A stretch of 64,000 nt of DNA from a bacterium (GCA_030604405.1 JAUVVY010000001.1:220899-284898), one strand, 5' to 3'. Numbered from the stretch's first letter, positions 17,228 through 27,833 are shown. Notes: generated from the sequence alone by a model not told the origin. Program-made: numbers and translations.

Positions 17228-17572
17228 CTACTCGACCAGGTGCTGGTCATCGGCATCAAAGGCGGGGACGCAAATCACCAGGACCTTCACATCGCCCTCC
17301 GGCGCATGCTTGATCCCGGGAGGTATCCAGACAACCGTGTTCGGCTCCAGATCAATAGTCTCGTCATCAAGGTGCAGCTTCCCCGAACCCTCCAGCACGT
17401 AGTAGAACTCAGTAGTCTCGTTGTGGTAGTGGCAGCCGGCCTCATGCACAGCCAGGTACGTGATGCTGGCAGGGGTGCCGTCATCTTTTTTCAGAAGACG
17501 CTGGCGAAAGCCACAAACCGAGCGCTCTTTTTCAACGTCGTCCAGACGTCGCGCAACCGGGCTCATCATCAA
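17228..17572 (-). CDS. Cupin-domain protein
   Basis: HEAGCHYHNETTEFYYVLEGSGKLHLDDETIDLEPNTVVWIPPGIKH. Confidence 0.88.
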   Translation of the reverse strand: MMMSPVARRLDDVEKERSVCGFRQRLLKKDDGTPASITYLAVHEAGCHYHNETTEFYYVLEGSGKLHLDDETIDLEPNTVVWIPPGIKHAPEGDVKVLVICVPAFDADDQHLVE

Positions 17573-17698
17573 TCATCCTCCTTGGTGCAACATTTCCTGA
17601 TCTGTCCAAGGATCCCTCCTGTCGCTTCCCACAGTCTTTGGGCCGCAAGACAGGGAGTAACGCACGGCATGATGAATATAGAGATGATGCCGTTGTAG

Positions 17699-17718
17699 GG
17701 GCGTGATTGATCACGCCC
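17699..17718. repeat. Perfect palindrome (hairpin repeat) GGGCGTGA-TTGA-TCACGCCC
   Basis: Read directly; flanked by TTGTAGG as in the 33-bp repeat. Confidence 0.8.
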
Positions 17719-17741
17719 TCCAGACCGCTGTTGATTGGGCC

Positions 17742-17774
17742 TTGTTGTAGGGCGCGGGCTTGTACCGCGCCGGC
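17742..17774. repeat. Single copy of 33-bp hairpin repeat TTGTTGTAGGGCGCGGGCTTGTACCGCGCCGGC
   Basis: Identical to the tandem unit at 63841-64000. Confidence 0.9.
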
Positions 17775-17801
17775 CCTACTCCCTCCACGCTCCCGCTGAT
17801 T

Positions 17802-17821
17802 GGGCGCAATCAATTGCGCCC
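17802..17821. repeat. Perfect palindrome GGGCGCAAT-CA-ATTGCGCCC followed by CTACAACAA
   Basis: Read directly; flank is the reverse complement of TTGTTGTAG. Confidence 0.8.
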
Positions 17822-17879
17822 CTACAACAACGTCAGAACCACAAGGCGAGTAGTTAGTGGAGAAAAGGGCGTGGCTGCT

Positions 17880-19145
17880 ATGCCAGGCATTCCGGATGCG
17901 GCAAGTGTGAGACATAAGGCTGTAATGTGTATGGTTGCTGCTGTCGGCTTGCTGATTCCCACTGTGGCCCAAAGTGCGCTTGGAGGGATGCAGATGAATT
18001 ATCGCGTGATCGAAAAGCACTATGGCCCCGAAATCCACTTCAACGATTGGGAGACCAGGGGCGGGGAGCTGGTGTCTGCGGGCGGCACATTGCAGATCTT
18101 CGCCGAGGCCACCGCCACCGTTACGCGCAATGATTACCCCCTGGCCGGAGGCGGCGACATCGAGCTTTCGCTGAGCTTCAATCTCGAACGCATTGGAGAC
18201 GATGGCTCGCTCGCCGTACAGTTCAACTGCAGGAACAAAGGTGCCGTCGGCTTCCAGGTCATTATTGACAAGCAGCACGTGACAGCCTTGCACAAAGATA
18301 AAGAGGTGTTCAAGGGAGATGGTCCCTCCACGGACAAGGACGCGTCGCACACGGTGAAGCTGGCTACTCTGGCCGAATCCTATGCCATCTATCTCAACGG
18401 TGAGCGTCTGGCGAGTGGGCAAATGGACCCACCTTTCGCCGAGAATGAGGGGCGGCTGAGGCTCATCGTGCAGGATGCCGACGTAAGGGTCATCAATTGC
18501 GAGGAGAACTTCATCGTCCACGACGTGGGCTTTCCAGGATGGGAGCGCACGGAGCTGCTGTACGAGGAGAAGTTCGGCGAGGCTTCGTTGGCAAGCAACT
18601 GGGTCTGCACCGGGGAGGCGCCCGAGTTCCGGGAAGATTGCGCTCTCTTCAACCCGATGAGTGTGTGCGCGTTGAAGCAGCGATTTGAGGGGCCGCTCGC
18701 CGTTGATTGCATCGCCACGCCAAGCCCTACGGAGGAGTTCTCGGCCGGAGTGACCGATGCGATCTTCATCTGGATGCTCGACAAGCCGGATGGGGATCTG
18801 GTGGAGTATATGGAAGGGCTGCCGGATGGGAGCCTGAGCCATTATATGCCCCTGCCATTCTACTGGGTGGACTTCGGCGGGACCAATAACAAGACGACGC
18901 GGATGAGGAAGAACCCGGACCGTCAGATGGTGAGACAGTTCAGCGACCGCGCGCGGCTGCTGGATCGGGGCAAGTCATATCAGGTTACCCTGGTTCAGAA
19001 CGGCAATATCATTGAATTCTGGGTTGACGAGGAGCGCTGGATCCAGGTCTATGACCCGACAACACTGGTCGCGGGGCACATCGGCTTTCGCGCGTATGTG
19101 GCGGGGCTGACAATAAGTCAACTGAAGATCTGGAGGATCAAATGA
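17880..19145 (+). CDS. Secreted protein with LamG/concanavalin-like domains (DUF1080/DUF6250-like)
   Basis: Signal peptide; YRVIEKHYGPEIHFNDWETRGG...; YEEKFGEASLASNWVCTGEAP...; C-terminal VAGHIGFRAYVAGLTISQLKIWRIK. Confidence 0.6.
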   Translation: MPGIPDAASVRHKAVMCMVAAVGLLIPTVAQSALGGMQMNYRVIEKHYGPEIHFNDWETRGGELVSAGGTLQIFAEATATVTRNDYPLAGGGDIELSLSFNLERIGDDGSLAVQFNCRNKGAVGFQVIIDKQHVTALHKDKEVFKGDGPSTDKDASHTVKLATLAESYAIYLNGERLASGQMDPPFAENEGRLRLIVQDADVRVINCEENFIVHDVGFPGWERTELLYEEKFGEASLASNWVCTGEAPEFREDCALFNPMSVCALKQRFEGPLAVDCIATPSPTEEFSAGVTDAIFIWMLDKPDGDLVEYMEGLPDGSLSHYMPLPFYWVDFGGTNNKTTRMRKNPDRQMVRQFSDRARLLDRGKSYQVTLVQNGNIIEFWVDEERWIQVYDPTTLVAGHIGFRAYVAGLTISQLKIWRIK

Positions 19146-20107
19146 TGGTACGAATTGTCGTGCTGGGAGCCGGGAACCATTCGTCGGGGACTCATGGCCC
19201 TGCTCTGAGGACCTATGCAGCCCAGCATCCGGATGAGATCGAATTGGCCGCAGTGTGCGATCTCGACAGTGCGAAGGCGCAGAAATACGCCGATGCCTTC
19301 GGCTTCGCCAGGACATACACGGATATAGAGGCGATGCTGGCTGAGCAACAGCCGGACGGTCTCATCGCTGTCACGCCAATAGTACTGACAGAGGAAATCG
19401 TCAGCGGCCTGCTGCCGCACCGGATTCCGATGGTCATCGAGAAGCCGCCTGGGGAGGATTCAGCGGCGACCAGGCGCTTGTTGGCCGCCGCCGAAGCGTC
19501 CGGCACGCCGCACATGATCTCCTTCAATCGGCGCTTCAGTCCGGCGATGATGAGAGCGCGAGAGTGGCTGGCACAGACAGCCGAAGAGCGGCCGCCACAA
19601 GTGGTTCTCTGCCGGATGCTGCGGCATAATCGGCGGGAAGATAATTTCGTCATCGGAACGGCCATCCACTTGCTCGATGCGGCCATCTCGATACTGGGCA
19701 AACCCGTCCACGTCACGGCCACAAACCTGACGACCGCCACTCCAGGGGCATATCTGACCCAGGCGTGCATCTCATTTGCCGACGACAGGCGCGCACATTT
19801 CATCATCTCGCCCACGGTAGGCACGCTCGAGGAAACCTGCGAAATCCACGGTGAGGACTACTGCATCCAGGTTGACGCCGGTAATTGCACCATCAATGTC
19901 TGGGACGGGGGCGAGCAGGTGCTGTCCTGGCGTGCGCCGGCAGATGCCGACAGCGAGTATGCCAATGGCACGCTCGGGGAAACCGAAGCGTTCATCCGTG
20001 CGGTCGAGACAGGCGCAGGCTTTCGCCCCGACCTCCAAGAGGCTCTCGTGTCAATGCTTGTCTCCGAAGCCGTGGCGGCGGGCGGAGAGACCGATATTGT
20101 CGTGTGA
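19142..20107 (+). CDS. Gfo/Idh/MocA-family oxidoreductase
   Basis: VRIVVLGAGNHSS; ELAAVCDLDSAKAQKYADAFG; VIEKPPGED; ATGA overlap with the upstream gene. Confidence 0.88.
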   Translation: MMVRIVVLGAGNHSSGTHGPALRTYAAQHPDEIELAAVCDLDSAKAQKYADAFGFARTYTDIEAMLAEQQPDGLIAVTPIVLTEEIVSGLLPHRIPMVIEKPPGEDSAATRRLLAAAEASGTPHMISFNRRFSPAMMRAREWLAQTAEERPPQVVLCRMLRHNRREDNFVIGTAIHLLDAAISILGKPVHVTATNLTTATPGAYLTQACISFADDRRAHFIISPTVGTLEETCEIHGEDYCIQVDAGNCTINVWDGGEQVLSWRAPADADSEYANGTLGETEAFIRAVETGAGFRPDLQEALVSMLVSEAVAAGGETDIVV

Positions 20108-20139
20108 CTATTCCAGCGTGCCGCACAAGCGGCATCTGC

Positions 20140-23100
20140 CTATTCGGTGACTTGCAGGGCATAGACGCTGCCGTCGTCACAGGCGACTGCGATTTCCTTG
20201 GTCGCCGGGTTGCCGTCTAGTTCACAGACCGCTACCTGCCGCATCCATCCGGCCCCGCGGTACCAGGCTACTATCTCGCCCTCGGCGCTGACGATCTTTA
20301 CGGTCTTGTCCTCGCATGCACAGATGATCTCAGGTGCGTCGTCACCGAGGACATCACCTGTAGCGATGTCGCGAACGGCGGCCAGCAGATTGCTTTGCCA
20401 CATCAAGGCGCCATCTGAGTCGAATGCGTAGAGAATGTAGTTTCTCGAAGCCCCGACGCTTTCCAGCTTGCCGTCACCGTTGAGATCGGCAATAGCCACC
20501 GCCGTCACGTCGCTACCGGTATTGTACATGGGCATCTGGCGGCCCTGCCATTCCTGGAACCAGAGCCTGCCGGAGCGGTCGCCGACGAGTAGTTCAGCCT
20601 TGCCATTGCCATCCAGGTCGGCACAGGCGAGGGCAGTAGTCGCCCCGCCTCTGGCCACGCCACGCAGCAGTTTACCGGTCGAATCGTAAACCTGGATCGC
20701 GATAGAACTGATATTGCCCATGAGGACTTCCTTCAGGCCGTCGCCATCGAGGTCGCAGACTGTGACAGCACTAGGCGTGTGTGCCCAGCAGCACTCGTCC
20801 CAGATTAGCTCGCCGTTGTGATCGTAGGTGTAGGCGCGCCAGTTGGCCGAGCCGATGATTATCTCGGCATCACCGTCATTATCAATATCGGAGTTGGTAG
20901 CCAACACCAGGCGGCCGGTGAAGGGCTTGACGCCGCGATAGTGAGGCCGCGCATAGGTTCGTGGCGGCGGCATGACGGTGAAGTTCTCACTGCCGTCCTC
21001 CTTGACCGAATACATCTGCTTGTCATCGCAGGCTGCGACGATCTGATAGTTGCCATCACCGAGGCTGTTGACAGCGGTGAGATCGTTTATGGCGGCAGCA
21101 ACGGGGTAGCGCCACAAGGCCGAGCCGTCAGCGCTGAGGGCATGGAGGACCATGTCTGTGCCACCGAGGAAGATCTCTTCGCGGCCGTCGCCGTCAATGT
21201 CGGCCACCTGCATGGCATTGATGTGGAAGCCGCTGAGGGCAATCTCCGCCTTGTCTGCGACGGAGCTTATCTCCACTGAGTCGAGATAGACATTGTGGGC
21301 TTCTGTGTAGGGTACGCACTCGATGCGCACGTAGCGGCCCTTCACCGGCTTCTCGACCCGCAGCGGGTAGGGCACCATCGCATCTTGCAGCGGATCCGTG
21401 ATGTCTCGCCGGCCGAACAGCCGCTTGTCGCCGGCGAAATTATCGTCGCTCAGCCAGATGTTGATCCGGCTGACGCCGCAGCCACCGTTGAAAGTGAGCA
21501 GTTGGCGGGAGTTGACGATGATTTCGGAGATTTTCACAGGCTTGACGAGCTCGATGTCCAGAACCAGGCTCTCGCCGTCGGGGAACATCAGGTTGCCATC
21601 CTTGCTGAGCAGTTGGAGAGGCTCGGTCCCGGAGGCCACCCCGGTCTGCTCCGGCGTCATTGCTGTGAGGTTGGCTTTGATCTTGTTGCCGGGCAGCGGG
21701 GCGACGTTGGTGTAGGCGTGGAAGTCATTGTACTCCCACAGCTTCGTCAGCTTCTCGCCGGTGCCCGGAATTCGTCTCTCCTCACCGGCAGCCGCTGATG
21801 CGGACCGCCGGTAGCCCTCGTCAAGTGCTTCGGCGATGGCCCGCAGAGCCAACTTGTCAGGGGGTTGCAGCTTCAAGGCGTGCGTTCCGGCCTCAAACGT
21901 CTCTGTCTTCTCGCCGTCAGCGGAGGAATAGGTGACTTCGACCTGCTCGGTGGCCTGCATCTGAGCTTCGCCGGTGACGAGGTTGACCTGGACATTGACC
22001 GGCATGTTGGATGTCAGCAGCGGGCCGCGGACGCGCAGCCTCGTCGCGGCAGCCGCTGTGAGAGTGTCGGCTGTCACATAGAAGGCCGCCGCCCTGATGA
22101 CCACGCCGGGCAGTGCGCTCGCGTGGTTGATGCCCGCGGCGGCCAGCTTCCCGTCATCGTTAATTATGTAAGTTGTGCTGTCCTCGCCGGCGCGATAGAT
22201 GTCAACATGCTGCACGTCGCCCTCGAGGTTGGCGGTGTAGAAGAGATTGGCAAACTGGTAGCTGTCTCCGCGGCCCATGTCGGATTTTGCCGCCTGCACC
22301 AGTGCGCGGGCCTCGGTGAGTGCGAAGGGCTTTGCGTTGAGCGAGGTGCCTGCCGATTCTTTCTCGGACAGTGCCGCATCTGAGGCGACGACGAGGTTGA
22401 AGCGGCCGGGGTCTTTTTCGGATGTCCAGCGGCGGCCCTGGAGCTTCGCATTGCCCTGGGTGCGCCAGATGCACTGGAAGCTATACTGTGCCGGGTCAAT
22501 GCACTGCAGGTCATCTACGACCAGGAAGTAGCGTCCTTTCGGCCAGATAACGGCACGATCCCAGTACACGCCATTGTAATCGTCGAGGCGCGATTCGAAG
22601 ATGCCGACATCTCGGAAATCGGCCTCGGCGGTGACTTGCGCCAACTCCGGTGTCCACCCCGCCCAGCCGTCCTTCAGTATGGTCACGGTGTTGTGCTCGC
22701 TGAGCGAGCGGATCATGTAGCCGTCATCATACAGTCGGGTCTGGCCCTTGTCCGAGTAGTTGATTATCGCATTGGCGTCGGCGTGAGAGTGAAAGCCATA
22801 CCCAAAACCGCTGAAGCACACGTACTGGTCCTGGGGGTCGAAGCCGCTGCGGAATGAGACCTTGTCAAAGCAGTCGGCGATGGGGAAGTTGCGCGTCTTC
22901 TCGTAGCTTTGGCGGTCGTAGATCCACTCTGCAAGCGGCGCCTTGTTGACGCCCAGCAGGTCATCAGGCCGCTGTCTGGCAATTATCTCGGGCGGGACCC
23001 AATAACGGTTGGGGCCGCGGCCGTGGTGCTCCCACCACCACAGGTAACGGCCATCCTTGTACAACCAGGAGGCGAGTGAATAGGCGTTGACCAGGTACGA

Positions 23101-24363
23101 GCCGCGTAGGCCGCTGGCGTCGCCGAAGCCGGAGGGCTGGCCCAGGTTGGTGGTAATCAGCATGTCGTAGTCGGCCATCTTGCGCAGGCAGTCCGTGTCA
23201 AAAAAGCGCCAGTCAGGCCGGTTCAGCGCCCAGTCATAATTGCCGGTCAGAGTAATGTTGCCGTAGCCGGGACAGTCCTCGTTGACCTTCCAGTTGATCA
23301 TGTTGGGCTCATAGTAAGTGTCCATGTTGTCGAGGATCTGCTTGCCGATTGGCAGCTCCGGGAAGTAGCGCGTAAAGTACATTCCGGCAAAGCCTGCGCC
23401 GCTGGCATTCCAGTTGTTGCCGTGCGGCATAGCTGAGGCCTTGAGCATCTGTTTGGCGTACAGAAGCCGGTTCGCGAAACGGTGAAAGATGTTGGCCAGT
23501 TCGAGCCGTTCCTGGTCGGTGAACGCCGGGCCTTCGTCAATGCTGTCGTACTGATTGAAGATATAGCGGCAGGTGCGGACATCGTCAGCGGTACCCTCGG
23601 CCTCCTGCAACTTGTCGAGCTTCCTCATCGCGGCCAGGAAGACTTTGGCCCATTGCGGGTGGCCGGTTGTGAAGTAAGCATCGACATATCTCGCCGCCAA
23701 CCCGCCCATGGTCCGCGAGGAGGTCTCCGCCTCGATCTGCTTGAGATAATTGGCAACGGCATCTTCAGTGGGTGGCGCGCCGGCGCCTGCGATCTCGATC
23801 AGCGGGCCGACGCTGCCGCCGGGGCTTTCCTTCAGTATCTCGATGAAGCGGTCAACGGCCGCCTCGCAGCCTGCTGGAGTTACGCTGCCGATATATACCA
23901 CGTTCTTGCCGGTCAGCCACGGGTTGTGGACGGTGCGTATGACGTAGGCGGCCTCGCCTTTCGGCCAGGACCAGTCGCAGCTTACCAGCGAGCGGTGATA
24001 GAGCTTCTCGACGACGGGGTTGTTGGCGAAGACGCCAAGCGCGATGATGTTGGTCGTCTTCACGGTCTCTTCGGGAATCTCGCCTGCTCGCCTCGGTTCC
24101 AGAGCGACTCCGCAGACCTCCTTGATGGCCGCAGCCAGCCTTGTAGCAGCCTCGCCGTAGCCAATCTGGTCGGGGACGGCGATGATGCAGCTCGGTGCGC
24201 CGTCGGTGACCAGCGCGGTGTCGAGATACATCTCCCTCAGCTCGCCAATCTCCGCTATGTCGGCGGCCCAGCCGATTGCACCCGTAGCAAGCAAAGTCAG
24301 TGCAAATATCACACAGCACATCCTGCCTACTAGTGGCCTGCTCAGTGCAGAATCACGCTTCAT
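20140..24363 (-). CDS. Large secreted heparinase II/III-like lyase fused to discoidin-like and FG-GAP/VCBS beta-propeller repeats
   Basis: Signal peptide; SHADANAIINYSDKGQTRLYDDGYMIRSLSEHNTVTI; F5/8C-like region; repeated DIDGDGREEIFLGG, DIDNDGDAEIIIG, DLDGDGLKEVLMG, DLDGNGKAELLVG, DLNGDGKLES. Confidence 0.75.
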   Translation of the reverse strand: MKRDSALSRPLVGRMCCVIFALTLLATGAIGWAADIAEIGELREMYLDTALVTDGAPSCIIAVPDQIGYGEAATRLAAAIKEVCGVALEPRRAGEIPEETVKTTNIIALGVFANNPVVEKLYHRSLVSCDWSWPKGEAAYVIRTVHNPWLTGKNVVYIGSVTPAGCEAAVDRFIEILKESPGGSVGPLIEIAGAGAPPTEDAVANYLKQIEAETSSRTMGGLAARYVDAYFTTGHPQWAKVFLAAMRKLDKLQEAEGTADDVRTCRYIFNQYDSIDEGPAFTDQERLELANIFHRFANRLLYAKQMLKASAMPHGNNWNASGAGFAGMYFTRYFPELPIGKQILDNMDTYYEPNMINWKVNEDCPGYGNITLTGNYDWALNRPDWRFFDTDCLRKMADYDMLITTNLGQPSGFGDASGLRGSYLVNAYSLASWLYKDGRYLWWWEHHGRGPNRYWVPPEIIARQRPDDLLGVNKAPLAEWIYDRQSYEKTRNFPIADCFDKVSFRSGFDPQDQYVCFSGFGYGFHSHADANAIINYSDKGQTRLYDDGYMIRSLSEHNTVTILKDGWAGWTPELAQVTAEADFRDVGIFESRLDDYNGVYWDRAVIWPKGRYFLVVDDLQCIDPAQYSFQCIWRTQGNAKLQGRRWTSEKDPGRFNLVVASDAALSEKESAGTSLNAKPFALTEARALVQAAKSDMGRGDSYQFANLFYTANLEGDVQHVDIYRAGEDSTTYIINDDGKLAAAGINHASALPGVVIRAAAFYVTADTLTAAAATRLRVRGPLLTSNMPVNVQVNLVTGEAQMQATEQVEVTYSSADGEKTETFEAGTHALKLQPPDKLALRAIAEALDEGYRRSASAAAGEERRIPGTGEKLTKLWEYNDFHAYTNVAPLPGNKIKANLTAMTPEQTGVASGTEPLQLLSKDGNLMFPDGESLVLDIELVKPVKISEIIVNSRQLLTFNGGCGVSRINIWLSDDNFAGDKRLFGRRDITDPLQDAMVPYPLRVEKPVKGRYVRIECVPYTEAHNVYLDSVEISSVADKAEIALSGFHINAMQVADIDGDGREEIFLGGTDMVLHALSADGSALWRYPVAAAINDLTAVNSLGDGNYQIVAACDDKQMYSVKEDGSENFTVMPPPRTYARPHYRGVKPFTGRLVLATNSDIDNDGDAEIIIGSANWRAYTYDHNGELIWDECCWAHTPSAVTVCDLDGDGLKEVLMGNISSIAIQVYDSTGKLLRGVARGGATTALACADLDGNGKAELLVGDRSGRLWFQEWQGRQMPMYNTGSDVTAVAIADLNGDGKLESVGASRNYILYAFDSDGALMWQSNLLAAVRDIATGDVLGDDAPEIICACEDKTVKIVSAEGEIVAWYRGAGWMRQVAVCELDGNPATKEIAVACDDGSVYALQVTE

Positions 24364-24542
24364 TTTTCAGGCTCCTCTCATTAGCCCCTGTCTGGGCTGA
24401 CTCAAGTTCTGTTTACGTGTTTGTGATATGGTTCGACGCCACAACACCTTTCACCTGTTGATAACTGCAGGTAAAGGCCTCACAGAAGACGAAGTCAACT
24501 GCCAGCCCGAACGCTTTCAGTATGTGCTGATCGGAGGCCAAA

Positions 24543-27500
24543 ATGGTGCGCACCCTTGCTCTGACGCCAGTTGTGCTCGCGCTGACGGTGTGCTTTGCCA
24601 ACGCCAGGCAGTTTACGATGCCTGTTGTCCCCGAAGGCCCGGAGTTGCACGGCGATCTGTCCAGCGCGATCTGGCAGCAGGCCGCGAAGCTGGGCGATTT
24701 CATCGCTACGGACGAAGTCAGCAAGCCCCGGGCCCCGACGGAAGTGCTTGCCATCTGTGACACGCAATATCTGTACGTGGCCTTCATCTGCCACGAGCCC
24801 AAAATCAGCCAACTGGTCACCGAAACCTCAGGGCGCGATGGACCGGTCCGCACTGATGACTGCGTTGAACTCGCTCTGGATGTGCCCAATGGCAGGATCC
24901 AGGTTTACAACTGGATTGCCAACTCCGATGGGATTATATGGGATGCCCTGCATTGCCCCACCGGCGTCGGCTGGCGATGGAATTCTGGCGCGACAGCCAG
25001 GTGCAGCGTGCAAAACGACCGCTGGGTCTGCGAACTGAGAATTCCGTTCGAGGACCTGGGCGCAAAGCCGCAGCCAGGTGAAGTGTGGGGCCTGAACTTC
25101 TGCCGTACACGCCGAGCGGACGAGCCGGAGTTGACCTCCTGGTGTCCGGCACAAAGCGGCTTCGCTGACCCGGACAACTTCGGTGAAGCCCTGTTCACTC
25201 CGTCGCCGGGAGCAGTACGAGTGAGCGTGCTTTCTCGCGGCGGTGTCTGCGCGGATGCTGATCAACAGAGGCCGAATCTCTTCTCCGTGCGAGCCGAGAA
25301 CAACGGCCCAGGCCCCGCCACCGTCCGTGTGCAGGTTGCGATGGAGGGCACGATAGTAGCGGACAAACAAGCCGTTATCGCAGCCGGCAAGGCTGAGACC
25401 GTGGCGTTGCCGTACACGGTGCCCTATCCGGGACGGCCTGTCTTCGGCTACGTGGTGCAGGTAAACGGGAAGCAAGTGTATCAGAGCAAGTTGCAGGCCG
25501 TTGAGCCGATGTATCGGGGCCCGCGCTCGTGGGTGGTTCCCGACCCGCTGTTTGAGGAGGTCCTGAGCGATGAGCCACCCGGCCTGCGCCGCGAGGGCGT
25601 GCTCATCTGGGGACATTTCAACGATGTTTCGCTACTGCGCGAGACGGCCAAACGTTTCGGGATCCGTTATACCGAGGACGAGGCATACCGGGAGCACGGT
25701 GTCCACGGACTTCACCTGATCGGTCATGGCATTCGTCAGAAAGTGCCAGGCGATCCGTGGACGCGCTGGAATGTCACCAATGTCCCGGTCAGTCCGCAGA
25801 CGGCCCCTGATGTTCCCTGGATACTGGACCCCCGCTCAATTGACTACCATATCGAGTTCATGCAGAACATACTGACCATGTCTCACCCGCTGGTGTGGGG
25901 CTTTTTTGCGGGTGACGAGCTCGATGGGCACGCCCTTGCTCAGGGCGCTCAGCTCATGGCCAAACCGGGAGATTATGCGTACATCAAGCAGGCAGACGAG
26001 GAGGTCAGGCGGGATTATGGCGGAGGCAAGTGGGGCATCCCGACCGGCATCAAAGAGCAGGACCCCGACCCATACAAGTGGATCGCCTACCGGCGCTGGT
26101 GCAATGCCAGGATGCGACAGCGACACCGCCGCCTGCGCGAGGTGGTCAGACGCCACGAGCCTGACATGCCTATCGTTTCGACGGATGCTGAGGGCGGCTT
26201 ACACCCCTACGAGTGGAGCACCCAGGCCGAATACTTCGACATCTTCACCGCCCAGTACGCACCCAGAGGCGACCAGTGGCGCGCCGAGCTTGGGTGCATG
26301 TGCAAGGTGGTCAGCGACCTGACCGCTAAGGAGTTCTGGCCCTGCGCCCACATCGAGCACTACCGCATAGCCCCAACGCCCGAGGAAACGGTCGAGGAGT
26401 TGAGCCAGGTCTTCCGCAACGGCGGCAGCGGCCTGCACTTCTTCCTGCCCGATACCGCCAATGGGCCTAAACTCGTGGGAGATACCAGGTCCTGCTATTT
26501 CGGCTCACCCAGGCGTTGGCACACGCTGATGAACATAGTGGACCTGCTGAAGACGACGCCGCGGCCCAAGTATCCGGACTATGACCGGACTGCGGTCCTG
26601 TTCAATGACGATACCCTCGCAGCCATGCCCTATGACGCGGAGCGTCCTTATGGCGAGAACACGGAGGCGTGTTACACGATGCTGGGGCCGGTGGCGCGGT
26701 CGTGGTTCAAGTTCATTGACTGCGCGCAAGTTATCGAGTGGCAGTCCCTGCGCGACCGCTTTGATATCATCTATGTGCCGACCGCCAGGTATCAGCAGAC
26801 CGAAGTCGTGGACAAGCTGCGCGATTTCGTCGCAGCCGGCGGCACGCTCGTCTGTGGTGATCCGCAGGCCTTTGAGACCGACATCCTGGGCAATGACACC
26901 GTCGCCGCGCGTACCGAACTCTTCGGCGTGACAGTCGGGGATACGCTGCCAGTCAAGCAGCTAATCCCCGCCGCAGCCAGCCTGGGTAAGGAACTTGCAC
27001 TGCACGGGGAAGCCTACAGCCTGACGCTGGACGCGCCGGTGCAGGTCATGGCCGCCTACGACGATGGCTCACCGGCCATAACTGCGAACAGCTTTGGACA
27101 GGGCCGGGCCATACTCTTCGGATGCAATCCCTTCAGCTTCACTGCTATCGCCGACAGCCAATGGCGCGGGTTCTTCACGAGCTGGGTCAAGGCAATGGGC
27201 GCACCGACCGATCTGGACATCTGGCGCTTCGAGTTTCCGCGCAGCGTTATCTGGAAGGAGCCACAACAGCCGGGGCTTTGTCTCACCAACAACCGCGTTG
27301 TCTGGCAGGAAGAGAAGCCGCACTATCTGCAGAACCGCGCCATCGGCGCGACCTACCAGTATTCCCTCGCTCCTGACGCGATGCCCGACATAGCCCCGGC
27401 GGGCCACGCTATCCCGTGCGAACGGGGCCACCTGACCGACCGTCGCAAGGCCATCAAGGCACGAAAAGTTGCGTACTACCGTTCCGCGCCATACGAGCTG

Positions 27501-27833
27501 CCGGCCAGCCGCTGGATGGTTGGGTGGGAGACGACGGACGCGGTATCAGTCGCCTTCGACTTGCAGCAGCCGTGGACGCCGTTGGAGTTGAAGCTATGGT
27601 TCTGTGATACCATGTCGGAGGTAACAGTGGAAGGCAGCCTCGATGGACAGCGGTGGCAGCCGCTGGGCAGTGCGCCGGCAGAGCAAGCAGGGGAGGATGT
27701 CTATGATATGGTGATCCCGCTCGACCAGGCGATACCTTGCCGCTACCTGCGGGCGATGTTTGCTGCCCGCCAGGCGAACCAGGAACTGACCCTGGTGGAG
27801 GTCGAGGTATGGGGGGATGAGATTAGTGGATGA
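24543..27833 (+). CDS. Secreted multidomain protein: CBM9/DOMON-like N-terminus, GH42-like centre, C-terminal discoidin-like domain
   Basis: DLSSAIWQQAAKLGDF...DTQYLYVAFICHEP...DDCVELALDV (CBM9-like); YVPTARYQQTEVVDKLRDFVAAGGTLVCGDPQAFETD (trimerisation-like); VTVEGSLDGQRWQPLG. Confidence 0.6.
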   Translation: MVRTLALTPVVLALTVCFANARQFTMPVVPEGPELHGDLSSAIWQQAAKLGDFIATDEVSKPRAPTEVLAICDTQYLYVAFICHEPKISQLVTETSGRDGPVRTDDCVELALDVPNGRIQVYNWIANSDGIIWDALHCPTGVGWRWNSGATARCSVQNDRWVCELRIPFEDLGAKPQPGEVWGLNFCRTRRADEPELTSWCPAQSGFADPDNFGEALFTPSPGAVRVSVLSRGGVCADADQQRPNLFSVRAENNGPGPATVRVQVAMEGTIVADKQAVIAAGKAETVALPYTVPYPGRPVFGYVVQVNGKQVYQSKLQAVEPMYRGPRSWVVPDPLFEEVLSDEPPGLRREGVLIWGHFNDVSLLRETAKRFGIRYTEDEAYREHGVHGLHLIGHGIRQKVPGDPWTRWNVTNVPVSPQTAPDVPWILDPRSIDYHIEFMQNILTMSHPLVWGFFAGDELDGHALAQGAQLMAKPGDYAYIKQADEEVRRDYGGGKWGIPTGIKEQDPDPYKWIAYRRWCNARMRQRHRRLREVVRRHEPDMPIVSTDAEGGLHPYEWSTQAEYFDIFTAQYAPRGDQWRAELGCMCKVVSDLTAKEFWPCAHIEHYRIAPTPEETVEELSQVFRNGGSGLHFFLPDTANGPKLVGDTRSCYFGSPRRWHTLMNIVDLLKTTPRPKYPDYDRTAVLFNDDTLAAMPYDAERPYGENTEACYTMLGPVARSWFKFIDCAQVIEWQSLRDRFDIIYVPTARYQQTEVVDKLRDFVAAGGTLVCGDPQAFETDILGNDTVAARTELFGVTVGDTLPVKQLIPAAASLGKELALHGEAYSLTLDAPVQVMAAYDDGSPAITANSFGQGRAILFGCNPFSFTAIADSQWRGFFTSWVKAMGAPTDLDIWRFEFPRSVIWKEPQQPGLCLTNNRVVWQEEKPHYLQNRAIGATYQYSLAPDAMPDIAPAGHAIPCERGHLTDRRKAIKARKVAYYRSAPYELPASRWMVGWETTDAVSVAFDLQQPWTPLELKLWFCDTMSEVTVEGSLDGQRWQPLGSAPAEQAGEDVYDMVIPLDQAIPCRYLRAMFAARQANQELTLVEVEVWGDEISG

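Noticed and set aside
17532-18842. 436-aa minus ORF
   Set aside because: Antisense to the secreted protein at 17880-19145 and overlaps repeats; no domain signal.
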